In this document: positions 10,007 through 18,702 of the stretch, piece after piece
Layout: each line of letters opens with the position of its first letter
How positions within the stretch are numbered: position 1 is the first letter of the stretch
Origin: Methylophaga sp.
Lineage (GTDB): Bacteria > Pseudomonadota > Gammaproteobacteria > Nitrosococcales > Methylophagaceae
Direction: 5' to 3'
DNA length: 56,921 bases
Assembly: GCF_030651745.1 (NCBI RefSeq)
Contig: NZ_JAUSCC010000076.1
Span: 1-56,921, forward strand
Notes under the pieces: generated by a model
The model's database searches: none
What the model was told of the DNA's origin: nothing
The model's input: the letters and a program-made list of their open reading frames with translations, nothing else
Program-made: the position numbers and the translations under genes

Positions 10007-10243
10007 ATGCAACAGCAAAAAATTGATCAGATCGAAGTCTTATTACAATTTGATCCCAGCAATACGCTGCAAGGTATAAAAATTCATCATTCAACTGCGC
10101 GTGATGGTCTGGTTGAAGCGGCACAGCAATTATTTAACAACGGTTTGATTACCCAACCTGATGGCGGTTATCTGACCGATCTGGGCCATGAAACTGCTGA
10201 ACATCTACATACGGCAATACAACTGATGTCTCCGGCAAATTAG
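10007..10243 (+). CDS. Small TIGR02647-family protein
   Basis: The 78-residue protein matches the TIGR02647 family of small gammaproteobacterial proteins, named as putative DNA-binding but not characterised. Typical features are EVLLQFDPSNTLQGIKIHH and the C-terminal GLITQPDGGYLTDLGHETAE, which looks like a winged-helix fragment. I chose the ATG at 10007 because GGAG lies seven bases before it; the frame is open from a TTG at 9989. It follows the c-di-GMP gene by 25 bases and converges on folA with a four-base overlap. Confidence 0.8.
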   Translation: MQQQKIDQIEVLLQFDPSNTLQGIKIHHSTARDGLVEAAQQLFNNGLITQPDGGYLTDLGHETAEHLHTAIQLMSPAN

Positions 10244-10725
10244 ACGCGCTGGTAAACCTCAAAACTATAGGCATAGTCGTTTTTTTCATCGGCCGGGTGC
10301 GATTCCTGGCTGATTAACTGCCACTGTGTTTTATCCCATTCAGGGAACCAGGTATCACCTTCCAATTCAGCATGGACTCTGGTGAGATAAAACTTATCGG
10401 CGATATCAAACATTTGTTCAAATAACGATGATCCGCCAATGACCATGATTTCATCGGCATCTTTAGCAACCGCTAACGCTTTATCTATCGAATCAACTAC
10501 ATCACAACCCGCTGCCTGATAATCCGGCAGAGAACTGACCACAATATTCTGTCGTCCAGGTAATGCTCTGCCAATCGATTCATGGGTTTTGCGGCCCATC
10601 AAAATAGGTTTCCCCATCGTAATCCGGCGAAAATATTGCAGATCAGCAGACAGTCGCCATGGCAGATCATTGTCCCGTCCAATTAATCCCTGTTCATCCA
10701 TCGCCACTACAAACGCCGTTTTCAT
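10240..10725 (-). CDS. folA: Dihydrofolate reductase
   Basis: FolA reduces dihydrofolate to tetrahydrofolate with NADPH. The 161-residue protein has the typical start MKTAFVVAMDEQGLIGRDND, then LPWRLSADLQYFRRIT with the substrate-binding acid, the GRKTHESIGRALPGR NADPH loop and the VIGGSSLFEQM motif. The ATG at 10725 has a GAGGTG site upstream and gives the normal length; an upstream extension to 10752 is less likely. The gene is alone on the reverse strand and its stop overlaps the neighbouring small gene. Confidence 0.96.
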   Translation of the reverse strand: MKTAFVVAMDEQGLIGRDNDLPWRLSADLQYFRRITMGKPILMGRKTHESIGRALPGRQNIVVSSLPDYQAAGCDVVDSIDKALAVAKDADEIMVIGGSSLFEQMFDIADKFYLTRVHAELEGDTWFPEWDKTQWQLISQESHPADEKNDYAYSFEVYQRV

Positions 10726-10820
10726 TACACACCTCATTGATTTACTGGTCATAGCATAGCATCGCTTAATTTTTATCCGGTATTATCCATTAAACGATAA
10801 ATCAATCAGGCAGGTGAAGT

Positions 10821-12446
10821 ATGGTGAATATGCTGGGGTCGCTGTTAGGCGGCTTAGGTTTGTTTATGTTGGGGATGTGGTTGATGACTGACGGCCTTAA
10901 ACAAATTGCCGGGGATAAGCTCAATCAAATCCTGCAAAGCTGGACTAACACCCGTCTACGCGGTCTCAGTGCTGGTTTTCTGCTCACTGCTATTATTCAA
11001 CACTCCGGCGCCGTTACTCTTGCCACTATTGGTTTTGCCAATGCAGGCATTATCAGTCTGCGAAGAGCTATGTGGATTGTGTTTGGCAGTAATGTCGGAA
11101 CCACGGTTACTGGTTGGTTGGTGGTACTAGTCGGTTTCAATCTGAATATTGAAAAATTTGCTTTACCATTAATTGGTATCGGCATGGCTATGCGTTTATT
11201 AGGCAGTAATCGTGGTTATGCCAATATCGGTCTGGCATTAACCGGTTTTGGTCTGCTTTTTATGGGAATAGCAGCCCTAAAAACCACTTTCAGTGGTGCC
11301 GACAGCTTGTTTGATTTGCATTTCTCCAGTGGTTTATTAGCCATTGATATTGTGTTGTTTGCTTTTGCAGGTTTAATCCTGACGACGTTACTACAATCAT
11401 CCAGTCTCACCTTAACCTTGGCGTTAACCTCTCTGGCTGGTGGAATAATTGGTTTATTACCTGCAGCTGCAATTGTAATTGGCAGTAATCTGGGCTCCAC
11501 TACAACGTCCATTTTTTCAGTTATCGGCAGTCAGCCAGTAGCCAAGCGTATTGTTGCCAGCCATGTAATTTTTAATCTTTTAACCGCCATAGTCAGCCTT
11601 CTTCTGCTGGTGCCGTTAATCTGGCTGATCCACTGGTTTCAGCAGTTAATTGTTGACGATGTGCAGTTCACCACCACATTAGTACTGTTTCACACAGTCT
11701 TTAACGTATTAGGTGTTGCCCTTATCTGGAAGCTGGCTGATCCCTTGGAAAACTGGCTGAAAACCAAATTCTCCAGTGTAGATGAAAGCATTGCCGAGAC
11801 GAAATATCTGGATAAAACCACGTTAAAAATTCCGAATTTAGCCCTTACCTCAATCCGTCTTGAATTAATTCGATTAAATCAACATGTATTAAAAATGGCG
11901 ACCCACTGTATTCATAAAAACCGGCCTGTGAGTTGGTTAAAACAGCAGCACAGTTTCACTGAACAAAATGTTTTAAAAATAGGTGAGTTCAGTCGTCTAC
12001 TCTACCAGCAACACATTAATGAACAGATAGCAGAAAAAACCGCTGATTTGATACGGGTATCGCAATACTGTGACGCTATTTCCTCTCTTACCGTTGGTAT
12101 TGCTGAAAATCGGGCATTATCTAATCAGCCTATTGAAGCTGAATTACAACAACAGCTGGCACATTTTAATGTCGACTGTTTAATGCTGATTGATACCGCC
12201 ACACTCGATAAAGCCAGTTATGACTTATCCAATCAGCTGGAAACTCTGGAAAAATCCTATATTTCATTAAAATCATTATTGTTGCGGCGTGGTGCTGAAG
12301 GGAGACTTTCTATTGCTCGCATGGAAAAAGAATTACAGGCCATATCTCAACTCAGACGACTCTGTCAGCAGGCTGTAAAAGCCACATCATTTTTTAAAAC
12401 CAGCCAAGCCGATCCCCCTATTGATAACCTGGTAAAACAAGCTTAA
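10821..12446 (+). CDS. Na/Pi cotransporter family protein with PhoU-like tail
   Basis: The 541-residue protein belongs to the NptA/YjbB branch of sodium-phosphate symporters. About 310 residues form two inverted membrane repeats, followed by a cytosolic helical region of PhoU type (about 340-530). The second repeat has the usual TLLQSSSLTLTLAL motif. The first repeat reads TAIIQHSGAVTLATIG, so QSS is replaced by QHS, which may alter ion or substrate binding. The ATG at 10821 has an AGGTG site. It stands alone between folA and the DnaA-box region. Phosphate is the family's usual substrate, not demonstrated here. Confidence 0.85.
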   Translation: MVNMLGSLLGGLGLFMLGMWLMTDGLKQIAGDKLNQILQSWTNTRLRGLSAGFLLTAIIQHSGAVTLATIGFANAGIISLRRAMWIVFGSNVGTTVTGWLVVLVGFNLNIEKFALPLIGIGMAMRLLGSNRGYANIGLALTGFGLLFMGIAALKTTFSGADSLFDLHFSSGLLAIDIVLFAFAGLILTTLLQSSSLTLTLALTSLAGGIIGLLPAAAIVIGSNLGSTTTSIFSVIGSQPVAKRIVASHVIFNLLTAIVSLLLLVPLIWLIHWFQQLIVDDVQFTTTLVLFHTVFNVLGVALIWKLADPLENWLKTKFSSVDESIAETKYLDKTTLKIPNLALTSIRLELIRLNQHVLKMATHCIHKNRPVSWLKQQHSFTEQNVLKIGEFSRLLYQQHINEQIAEKTADLIRVSQYCDAISSLTVGIAENRALSNQPIEAELQQQLAHFNVDCLMLIDTATLDKASYDLSNQLETLEKSYISLKSLLLRRGAEGRLSIARMEKELQAISQLRRLCQQAVKATSFFKTSQADPPIDNLVKQA

Positions 12447-12485
12447 TAACTACGGTATGCTTTGCTTATAAAACAGATCATAAGC

Positions 12486-12664
12486 TGTGGATAAAATTAC
12501 CTGTGGATAAGTCACCTAGTTATCCACAAGAGATCGATCCCGCAAGGGTAAAGTTATGCACAATTAAACCATTAATTAACTAGCTGAATAAAAAGACTTT
12601 TCAGGATTAGTACAGCTATACACAGGACTAAAGCATTAACATCATTAAAAAGATCTCTTTTATT
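12486..12664. promoter_or_regulatory. DnaA-box cluster with AT-rich flank (candidate replication origin or DnaA control region)
   Basis: The 235-base gap before priA holds four exact matches to the DnaA box TTATNCACA: reverse-strand boxes at 12486-12494 and 12502-12510 (TGTGGATAA), and forward boxes at 12520-12528 (TTATCCACA) and 12554-12562 (TTATGCACA). A one-mismatch box CTATACACA lies at 12616-12624. The right flank is AT-rich and contains GATCTCTTTTATT (12652-12664), close to the E. coli oriC 13-mers. Several GATC sites are present. dnaA is not in the window. The region could be oriC, a DnaA-titrating site or a DnaA-controlled priA promoter; sequence alone does not decide. Confidence 0.7.
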
Positions 12665-12681
12665 TAATTTAGTATTGTTTA

Positions 12682-14856
12682 ATGAGCTGCATCGTCGAAA
12701 TCGCCTTATCCTGTCCATTACGCCAAAGTTTTGATTATCTGAGTGATGATCCAGCTGAGAATTGGCAAATAGGCATGCGCGCATCGGTATCATTTGGCAG
12801 CAGACAGTTGATCGGAATTGTTATTGCTATAAAACCAATAGCCGAAAAAGCCGTCGATAAATTAAAAAAAATTGATCAGCAAATTGATAAACAGCCATTT
12901 CTACCCCTAGAGATAATGCAGCTGGTGCAATGGGTGAGCCGTTATTACCATCATCCTATCGGCGAATGCTTTCAAGCTGCTTTACCTAAACGATTACGGC
13001 TTGGCGATGCTGATGAAATGCAAACTGAAACTTATTGGTCTTTATTACAACAACCAACTAGTAAACCGGGCAAGAAACAGCAACAGATCCTGGATTTGCT
13101 TGAAGACTATCCTGATGGTTTAAGTGAAAAAGCACTAAGAGTTCAACTGGGTAATGTAAAAAGCAGCTTGTCAGCACTGGAACAACAGAATGCAATTATT
13201 GCCAGAGAGCACATTGCCTTACCGGTACCTTGTTTAGAATTACAGCAGCAGGTTTCACTAAATAACCAACAAAAACATTCAGTTGAAACTATTTGCAATA
13301 CAAAAGGGCAGTTTTCAAGCTTTTTGTTACAAGGTATTACCGGTAGCGGTAAAACAGAGGTTTATATTGAAGCTTGCCGTGAATTTGTGGAAAACCAACA
13401 GCAAGTTTTAGTGTTAATTCCAGAAATAGGTTTAACCACACAGTTTGTTGAACGTTTCAGGCAATCGTTGAATGCCAGTATTGTGGTCATCAATTCATCG
13501 GTTTCAGACGCTGATCGCAAGCAAGCCTGGTTACTCGCCAGAGCCGGTAAAGCAGATATTATTATCGGCACCCGTTCTGCGGTTTTTACCCCAATGCTTA
13601 AACCGGGCCTGATTATTATCGATGAAGAGCATGACAGCTCATATAAACAACAGGATGGTCTGCGTTATCACGCCAGAAATGTAGCCTTAATGCGGGCTAA
13701 AAGTTTAAATATCCCTATTGTGCTGGGTAGTGCGACACCGTCCTTGGAAACCTTGTATCAAGTAAAACAGCAACGTTATCAAAAGCTTGAGTTAACGGAA
13801 CGGGCTGGTGGCGCAAGTTTACCCAAGGTTTCGCTGCTAGCAGCACAAAATGCCAGTGAAAATAATGGCTTAAGTTCAAATTTAATCAAAGCAATAGAAA
13901 AACATATCAATAAAAACCATCAGGTTTTACTGTTTATCAATCGACGTGGCTTTGCTCCGGTATTGATGTGTCATCAATGTCATTGGCAGGCAAACTGCAG
14001 AAGCTGCGATGCCAAAATGGTGGTACACCAACATCAAAACCGTTTGTTTTGTCATCACTGTGGATTAATACAAATATTGCCAAAAAGCTGTCCAGAATGT
14101 GGCAACACGGAACTGAAAAGTTATGGCGTTGGCACTGAAAAAGTTGAACAGGCACTTACAACAATTTTTAAAGATGTACCTGTGTTACGAATAGATCGTG
14201 ACAGTACCCAACGGGTGAACTCATTTGCCAATATGGTCAAGCAAATTAATCAAGGCCAGCCAGCTATTTTGGTTGGTACTCAGATGTTAGCCAAAGGCCA
14301 TGATTTTCATGATGTCACTTTAGTTGGGGTTGTGGATGCTGATCAGGCTTTGTTCAGTGCTGATTTTCGGGCTACAGAAAGTCTTGCCCAATTAATCACC
14401 CAAGTGACCGGTAGAGCAGGACGTGGTCAAAAAGCCGGAGAGGTGTTAATTCAGACTGAACAGCCAGAACATCCTTTCTGGCAAAATCTGTTGCAACAAG
14501 GGTATGAAACCGTTGCCGATAATTTATTATCAGAACGCATTCAGATGGAATTACCTCCGCATGGTTTTTGGGCAGTATGGCGGGCAGAAGCAAAAGAGAA
14601 AGAGTTAGCGATGCAGTTATTGCAGCAGATCGCCGAACTGTTACATCAGTCAAACTCATCTGTATTAATTCTGGGACCGGTACCAGCGTTAATGGAAAAA
14701 CGTGCAGGTCGATATCGGGCACAATTACTGATGCGATCCGCAGATCGCGGTGCACTGCATCAATTAATCGATCAGCACATCAATTCGGTAACCAAGCTTA
14801 AACTGGCGCGAAAAGCTCGTTGGTCGTTAGACATCGATCCTACTGAACTAATCTAA
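12682..14856 (+). CDS. priA: Primosomal replication-restart helicase PriA
   Basis: PriA recognises stalled forks and reloads the replisome. The 724-residue protein has the N-terminal DNA-binding domain (FDYLSDDPAENWQIGMRASV), the Walker A loop GITGSGKTEVY, the helicase motif II IIDEEHD and the GSATPSLE motif. A zinc region with paired cysteines follows (MCHQCHWQANCRSC and FCHHCG, then CPECGN), then TGRAGRGQ of motif VI. The ATG at 12682 begins directly after an AT-rich stretch and has no strong ribosome site. It lies immediately downstream of the DnaA-box cluster and 77 bases before argS. Confidence 0.97.
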   Translation: MSCIVEIALSCPLRQSFDYLSDDPAENWQIGMRASVSFGSRQLIGIVIAIKPIAEKAVDKLKKIDQQIDKQPFLPLEIMQLVQWVSRYYHHPIGECFQAALPKRLRLGDADEMQTETYWSLLQQPTSKPGKKQQQILDLLEDYPDGLSEKALRVQLGNVKSSLSALEQQNAIIAREHIALPVPCLELQQQVSLNNQQKHSVETICNTKGQFSSFLLQGITGSGKTEVYIEACREFVENQQQVLVLIPEIGLTTQFVERFRQSLNASIVVINSSVSDADRKQAWLLARAGKADIIIGTRSAVFTPMLKPGLIIIDEEHDSSYKQQDGLRYHARNVALMRAKSLNIPIVLGSATPSLETLYQVKQQRYQKLELTERAGGASLPKVSLLAAQNASENNGLSSNLIKAIEKHINKNHQVLLFINRRGFAPVLMCHQCHWQANCRSCDAKMVVHQHQNRLFCHHCGLIQILPKSCPECGNTELKSYGVGTEKVEQALTTIFKDVPVLRIDRDSTQRVNSFANMVKQINQGQPAILVGTQMLAKGHDFHDVTLVGVVDADQALFSADFRATESLAQLITQVTGRAGRGQKAGEVLIQTEQPEHPFWQNLLQQGYETVADNLLSERIQMELPPHGFWAVWRAEAKEKELAMQLLQQIAELLHQSNSSVLILGPVPALMEKRAGRYRAQLLMRSADRGALHQLIDQHINSVTKLKLARKARWSLDIDPTELI

Positions 14857-14933
14857 TCCCCAGGATAGTGTCATCCATCAGCCTGATCGGTTAAAATTCG
14901 CCATCACATTTCTGTTACCTGGACTTCATTGCC

Positions 14934-16697
14934 TTGAAAGACCAATTGAAAAAAATTATCGAAAGCACATTAGCTTCGCTGATTTCACAACAAAGCCTTC
15001 CTGAAGATATTTCATCGATAGAGGTGAAGCTGGAACGAACCAAAGATCGCAGTCATGGTGATTTCGCCAGTAATATCGCTATGGTATTGGCTAAACCAAC
15101 CAAAATGAATCCTCGTCAGATAGCAGGATTGATTGTTGATGCGTTGCCACAGCAAGATCTCATCGAGAAGGTTGAGATTGCCGGTCCGGGATTTATTAAC
15201 TTCACTTTATCCGCTGCTGCCCGTCAGCAGGTGGTAGCTGAAGTATTGAAAAACGCCGGTCAATTTGGTCTGAGTGAATATGGTAAAGGCCAGAAAATTC
15301 AGGTGGAATTTGTTTCTGCCAATCCAACTGGGCCATTACATGTCGGTCATGGTCGTGGTGCCGCGTATGGGTCAGTGGTCAGCAGTTTACTTAAAGCTGT
15401 TGGTTTTGATGTACATCGCGAATATTACGTTAATGATGCCGGCCGGCAGATGGATATCCTTGCTACCAGTGTCTGGTTAAGATATCTGGAAAAATGTGGT
15501 GAACAGTTTACTTTCCCAAGCAACGGTTATCGCGGCGAATATGTGTTTGATATTGCTGAAACTCTGAAAAATCAGCATGGCGAAGCATTATTACATTCTG
15601 CTGCAGTGGTGTTTGACGGTGTACCAACAGACGAACCACAAGGTGGCGACAAAGAATTACACATTGATGGCCTAACAAATCAAGCTAAAAAATTACTCGG
15701 TGCCGAGTTGTACCGTGAATTATTTGATTTGGGATTGAATGCCATTCTGGGTGATATCCGTAACGATTTGGCGGAATTTGGCGCTGAATATGATGAATGG
15801 TTTTCTGAGCGTTCACTGGTTGAATCTGGCGTTGTGGATGAAGCAATTGAACAGCTGAAAGCTGCCGATATGCTTTATCAGCAAGATGGCGCATGGTGGT
15901 TTAAATCAACAGAATTTGGCGATGAAAAAGACCGTGTTGTGGTACGTGATAATGGCCAGGCAACTTATTTTGCTTCGGATGTTGCTTATCATCTGAATAA
16001 ATTTCAGCGTGGTTTTGCAGAAATAATTGATATCTGGGGTGCCGATCATCACGGTTATATTCCACGTGTTAAAGCAGCCATGGCAGGTTTACGTCAGGAT
16101 ATCAGCAAACTGAAAGTGTTACTGGTGCAGTTTGCCGTGTTATATCGCGGTAAAGAAAAAGTCGGAATGTCGACCCGTAGTGGTGAATTTGTCACCTTAC
16201 GTGAACTGCGTGAAGAAGTTGGTAAAGATGCTGCCCGTTTCTTTTATGTGCTGCGTGGTGCTGACCAGCATATGGACTTTGATCTGGAACTGGCTAAATC
16301 ACAGAGTAATGATAATCCGGTATATTACGTGCAATATGCGCATGCCCGGATTTGCAGTGTATTCCGTCAATTGGCAGAACGACAATTGAACTGGGACCAA
16401 CAAGCTGGATTACAGAATCTGTCTTTACTGACTGAAGATCACGAACAGGCTTTATTGACCATGTTGTCGCGTTATCCGGAAGTGGTAGAACTGGCAGCAA
16501 TTACCTATACACCACATTTGTTAGCACATTTTCTGATGGATTTAGCGCGTGATTTTCACACCTATTACAACGCGCATCAGTTTATGACCGACGATATCAA
16601 TGTCAGTCAGGCACGTTTAACGTTAATCACCGCGGTCAGACAGGTTATTGCTAATGGTCTGGGCTTAATGGGCGTTTCAGCGCCACAATCGATGTAA
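14934..16697 (+). CDS. argS: Arginyl-tRNA synthetase
   Basis: ArgRS charges tRNA-Arg. The 587-residue class I synthetase has the HIGH-type motif [11 protein letters not shown] after SANPTGP, an N-terminal Add1 domain (about 1-85), and a C-terminal DALR anticodon-binding domain. The KMSKS position reads [10 protein letters not shown], a relaxed form common in this enzyme. The start is a TTG at 14934: the first residues ([16 protein letters not shown]) match gammaproteobacterial homologues and no ATG or GTG fits better. The SPOR gene follows after nine bases, as in Pseudomonas priA-argS-SPOR. Confidence 0.96.
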   Translation: MKDQLKKIIESTLASLISQQSLPEDISSIEVKLERTKDRSHGDFASNIAMVLAKPTKMNPRQIAGLIVDALPQQDLIEKVEIAGPGFINFTLSAAARQQVVAEVLKNAGQFGLSEYGKGQKIQVEFVSANPTGPLHVGHGRGAAYGSVVSSLLKAVGFDVHREYYVNDAGRQMDILATSVWLRYLEKCGEQFTFPSNGYRGEYVFDIAETLKNQHGEALLHSAAVVFDGVPTDEPQGGDKELHIDGLTNQAKKLLGAELYRELFDLGLNAILGDIRNDLAEFGAEYDEWFSERSLVESGVVDEAIEQLKAADMLYQQDGAWWFKSTEFGDEKDRVVVRDNGQATYFASDVAYHLNKFQRGFAEIIDIWGADHHGYIPRVKAAMAGLRQDISKLKVLLVQFAVLYRGKEKVGMSTRSGEFVTLRELREEVGKDAARFFYVLRGADQHMDFDLELAKSQSNDNPVYYVQYAHARICSVFRQLAERQLNWDQQAGLQNLSLLTEDHEQALLTMLSRYPEVVELAAITYTPHLLAHFLMDLARDFHTYYNAHQFMTDDINVSQARLTLITAVRQVIANGLGLMGVSAPQSM

Positions 16698-16706
16698 GAG
16701 GTTTTT

Positions 16707-17324
16707 GTGGCAGCGAGAAGAAATACCCGTAAACCGACACCAAAACAAGGCGGAAGTATGCCTTGGGGGCCTATGCTCATCAGTTTTGCGGTCGGTGCTT
16801 TTGTAATGTTTTTATTACATCTGAAAGACAATGTTCCTGCTGATCAACAACAGGCAAAAACCACACAGCAACAACAGAAAAAATCTGGCGTAGAACCGAC
16901 TTTTGATTTTTATACCTTGCTGCCGGAAACGGAAGTAGTGGTGGAAAAACCCAAACCTATCGCCAACCAACCGCAAAAACCGATAGTATCTTCACCACCA
17001 GAAGAAGTAGCTGAACCAGCTCAGCCATTAAATGAAACTCCACAGCAGACTCAACAGGCTGCAGTTGAACAACCGGTTGATACCGTGACGTATATGATTC
17101 AGGTTGGTTCGTTTAAAAAACTTGAAGATGCTGATGGTTTTCGTGCACGGTTAGCCTTTTTAGGTATTGAATCAAAAGTACAAACCGTCACAATTGATAA
17201 TACTGATACATGGCATCGTGTACAGGTTGGGCCGGTAGCAGGACGTGAAAAAGCTGACGCTTTGCAGAAACAGTTACGTGACAACAATATTGATTCGCTT
17301 TTATTACGAGCAAAACACGGTTAG
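16707..17324 (+). CDS. SPOR-domain cell-division-type protein
   Basis: The 205-residue protein has a short cytoplasmic N terminus, one membrane helix (about 26-42), a Gln/Pro-rich periplasmic linker, and a C-terminal SPOR domain (about 127-200, TYMIQVGSFKKLEDADGFRA to the end). SPOR domains bind peptidoglycan stripped of stem peptides at the septum. The layout is like FtsN but shorter, so it is best called an FtsN-like SPOR protein. The start is GTG at 16707 with an AAGAGG site. It follows argS by nine bases and is probably co-transcribed. Confidence 0.88.
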   Translation: MAARRNTRKPTPKQGGSMPWGPMLISFAVGAFVMFLLHLKDNVPADQQQAKTTQQQQKKSGVEPTFDFYTLLPETEVVVEKPKPIANQPQKPIVSSPPEEVAEPAQPLNETPQQTQQAAVEQPVDTVTYMIQVGSFKKLEDADGFRARLAFLGIESKVQTVTIDNTDTWHRVQVGPVAGREKADALQKQLRDNNIDSLLLRAKHG

Positions 17325-17415
17325 CGGTTATCAGTATTGCTGCTAAAAGCCAGCTTGGGCTTGAAGCAGGTCATAAAGGCCCCAGTTTATTTTAAGAACT
17401 ATCGAGGACAGCGAT

Positions 17416-18690
17416 ATGACAGAAAACAGCACGGCAACCGTTTGGCATGAAGTTGCCAGCCCTTTTTGTGGGATAGCGTCCGATGATCTGACCATTGAGG
17501 TTACTGGTCATCACGTTAAAGTGCTGGAAAATGGTGATGCTGTCACTCGACCGGGATTTGAAACCCCTATCGGCGATACCCAGCCTCGCATCAATGGCAA
17601 AGAAGTGACATTGGATCAGGCGGTATCACACATTGCGAATTTATTGATAAACAGTAAACAACCGCTGATTGCTGGTTTAGGTACCGATCTGAATGGTGCT
17701 CGTGCCGCCATGGCATTAGCCGATAAAAGTGGTGCCACTGTCGACAGTTTTTATTCTCCTGCTGCCTTTCGCAATATTCTGGTGTTGCAAGACACTGGTT
17801 ATATGACAACCACTTTGACCGAAGTCAGAAACAGGGTCGATGTTTTGCTGGTGGTCGGTACTGATATTGAATTAACTTTCCCACGCTTTTTTGAACGTAT
17901 GGTGTGGAATAAAGAAAGCATGTTTGGCCAGGAGATTGAATCTCGCGAAGTCATTTATCTGGGCAAACCACCTAGCGGCGATGCGTCCACTTCACCAAAC
18001 GGTAAAAAAGCACAGCTTATCGCCTGTGACAATGCTGATTTACCAGAAGTCGTTTCGGTTTTACGAGCATTACTCAAAGGTAAACATATTCAAGCTGAAA
18101 CGGTTGCCGGTGTAGCCGTCAGTGAATTACAGGCACTGGCCGAAAAATTAAAAGCAGCGAAATATTCAGTGGTGACCTGGTCTGCTGGACAATTGGACTT
18201 TGATCATGCGGAAGCCACCATTCAAAACGTTTGTGAAATGATTAAAGAGATCAATGCCACAACGCGCAGTAATGGTTTGCCACTAGGTGGCAAAGAGGGT
18301 GATACCACCGTAAATGCAGTGGCATCCTGGCAAAGTGGTTATCCAATGCGTACTACATTTAATCGACGTTTTCCCGATTACGATCCGTTTTTAAATGACA
18401 GCCGACGTATTCTTGCTGACGGTGAGAGTGATGTGGTTATCTGGGTTTCCAGTTTCAATACCACTGTTACACCACCAGAATCATCAGCGACAACCATTGT
18501 GCTGGGACGCAGTGGGATGCAGTTTGCAACGGAACCGGAAGTGTATATTCCAGTAGGCGTTCCGGGAATTGATCATGAAGGGCGAACATTCAGGACTGAT
18601 AGTGTTGTGTCAGTACCTTTAAGAAAATTACGTGACAGCGGCTTACCTAGCGTGTTTGAAGTACTCAGTGCGGTCGAACAGGCCCTGTAA
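17416..18690 (+). CDS. fhcB: Formyltransferase/hydrolase complex subunit FhcB
   Basis: FhcB is the bacterial relative of the molybdopterin-binding subunit of archaeal formylmethanofuran dehydrogenase (FwdB/FmdB). It is a structural part of the Fhc complex in methylotrophs. Only one cysteine survives in the N-terminal segment SPFCGIASDDLTIEV, where the archaeal enzyme has an iron-sulfur cysteine set, so no redox cofactor is expected. This fits the known loss of dehydrogenase activity in Fhc. A GAGGA site precedes the ATG at 17416. It is the first gene of the fhcBADC operon, 12 bases before fhcA. Confidence 0.93.
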   Translation: MTENSTATVWHEVASPFCGIASDDLTIEVTGHHVKVLENGDAVTRPGFETPIGDTQPRINGKEVTLDQAVSHIANLLINSKQPLIAGLGTDLNGARAAMALADKSGATVDSFYSPAAFRNILVLQDTGYMTTTLTEVRNRVDVLLVVGTDIELTFPRFFERMVWNKESMFGQEIESREVIYLGKPPSGDASTSPNGKKAQLIACDNADLPEVVSVLRALLKGKHIQAETVAGVAVSELQALAEKLKAAKYSVVTWSAGQLDFDHAEATIQNVCEMIKEINATTRSNGLPLGGKEGDTTVNAVASWQSGYPMRTTFNRRFPDYDPFLNDSRRILADGESDVVIWVSSFNTTVTPPESSATTIVLGRSGMQFATEPEVYIPVGVPGIDHEGRTFRTDSVVSVPLRKLRDSGLPSVFEVLSAVEQAL

Positions 18691-18702
18691 ACGGAGATAA
18701 AG

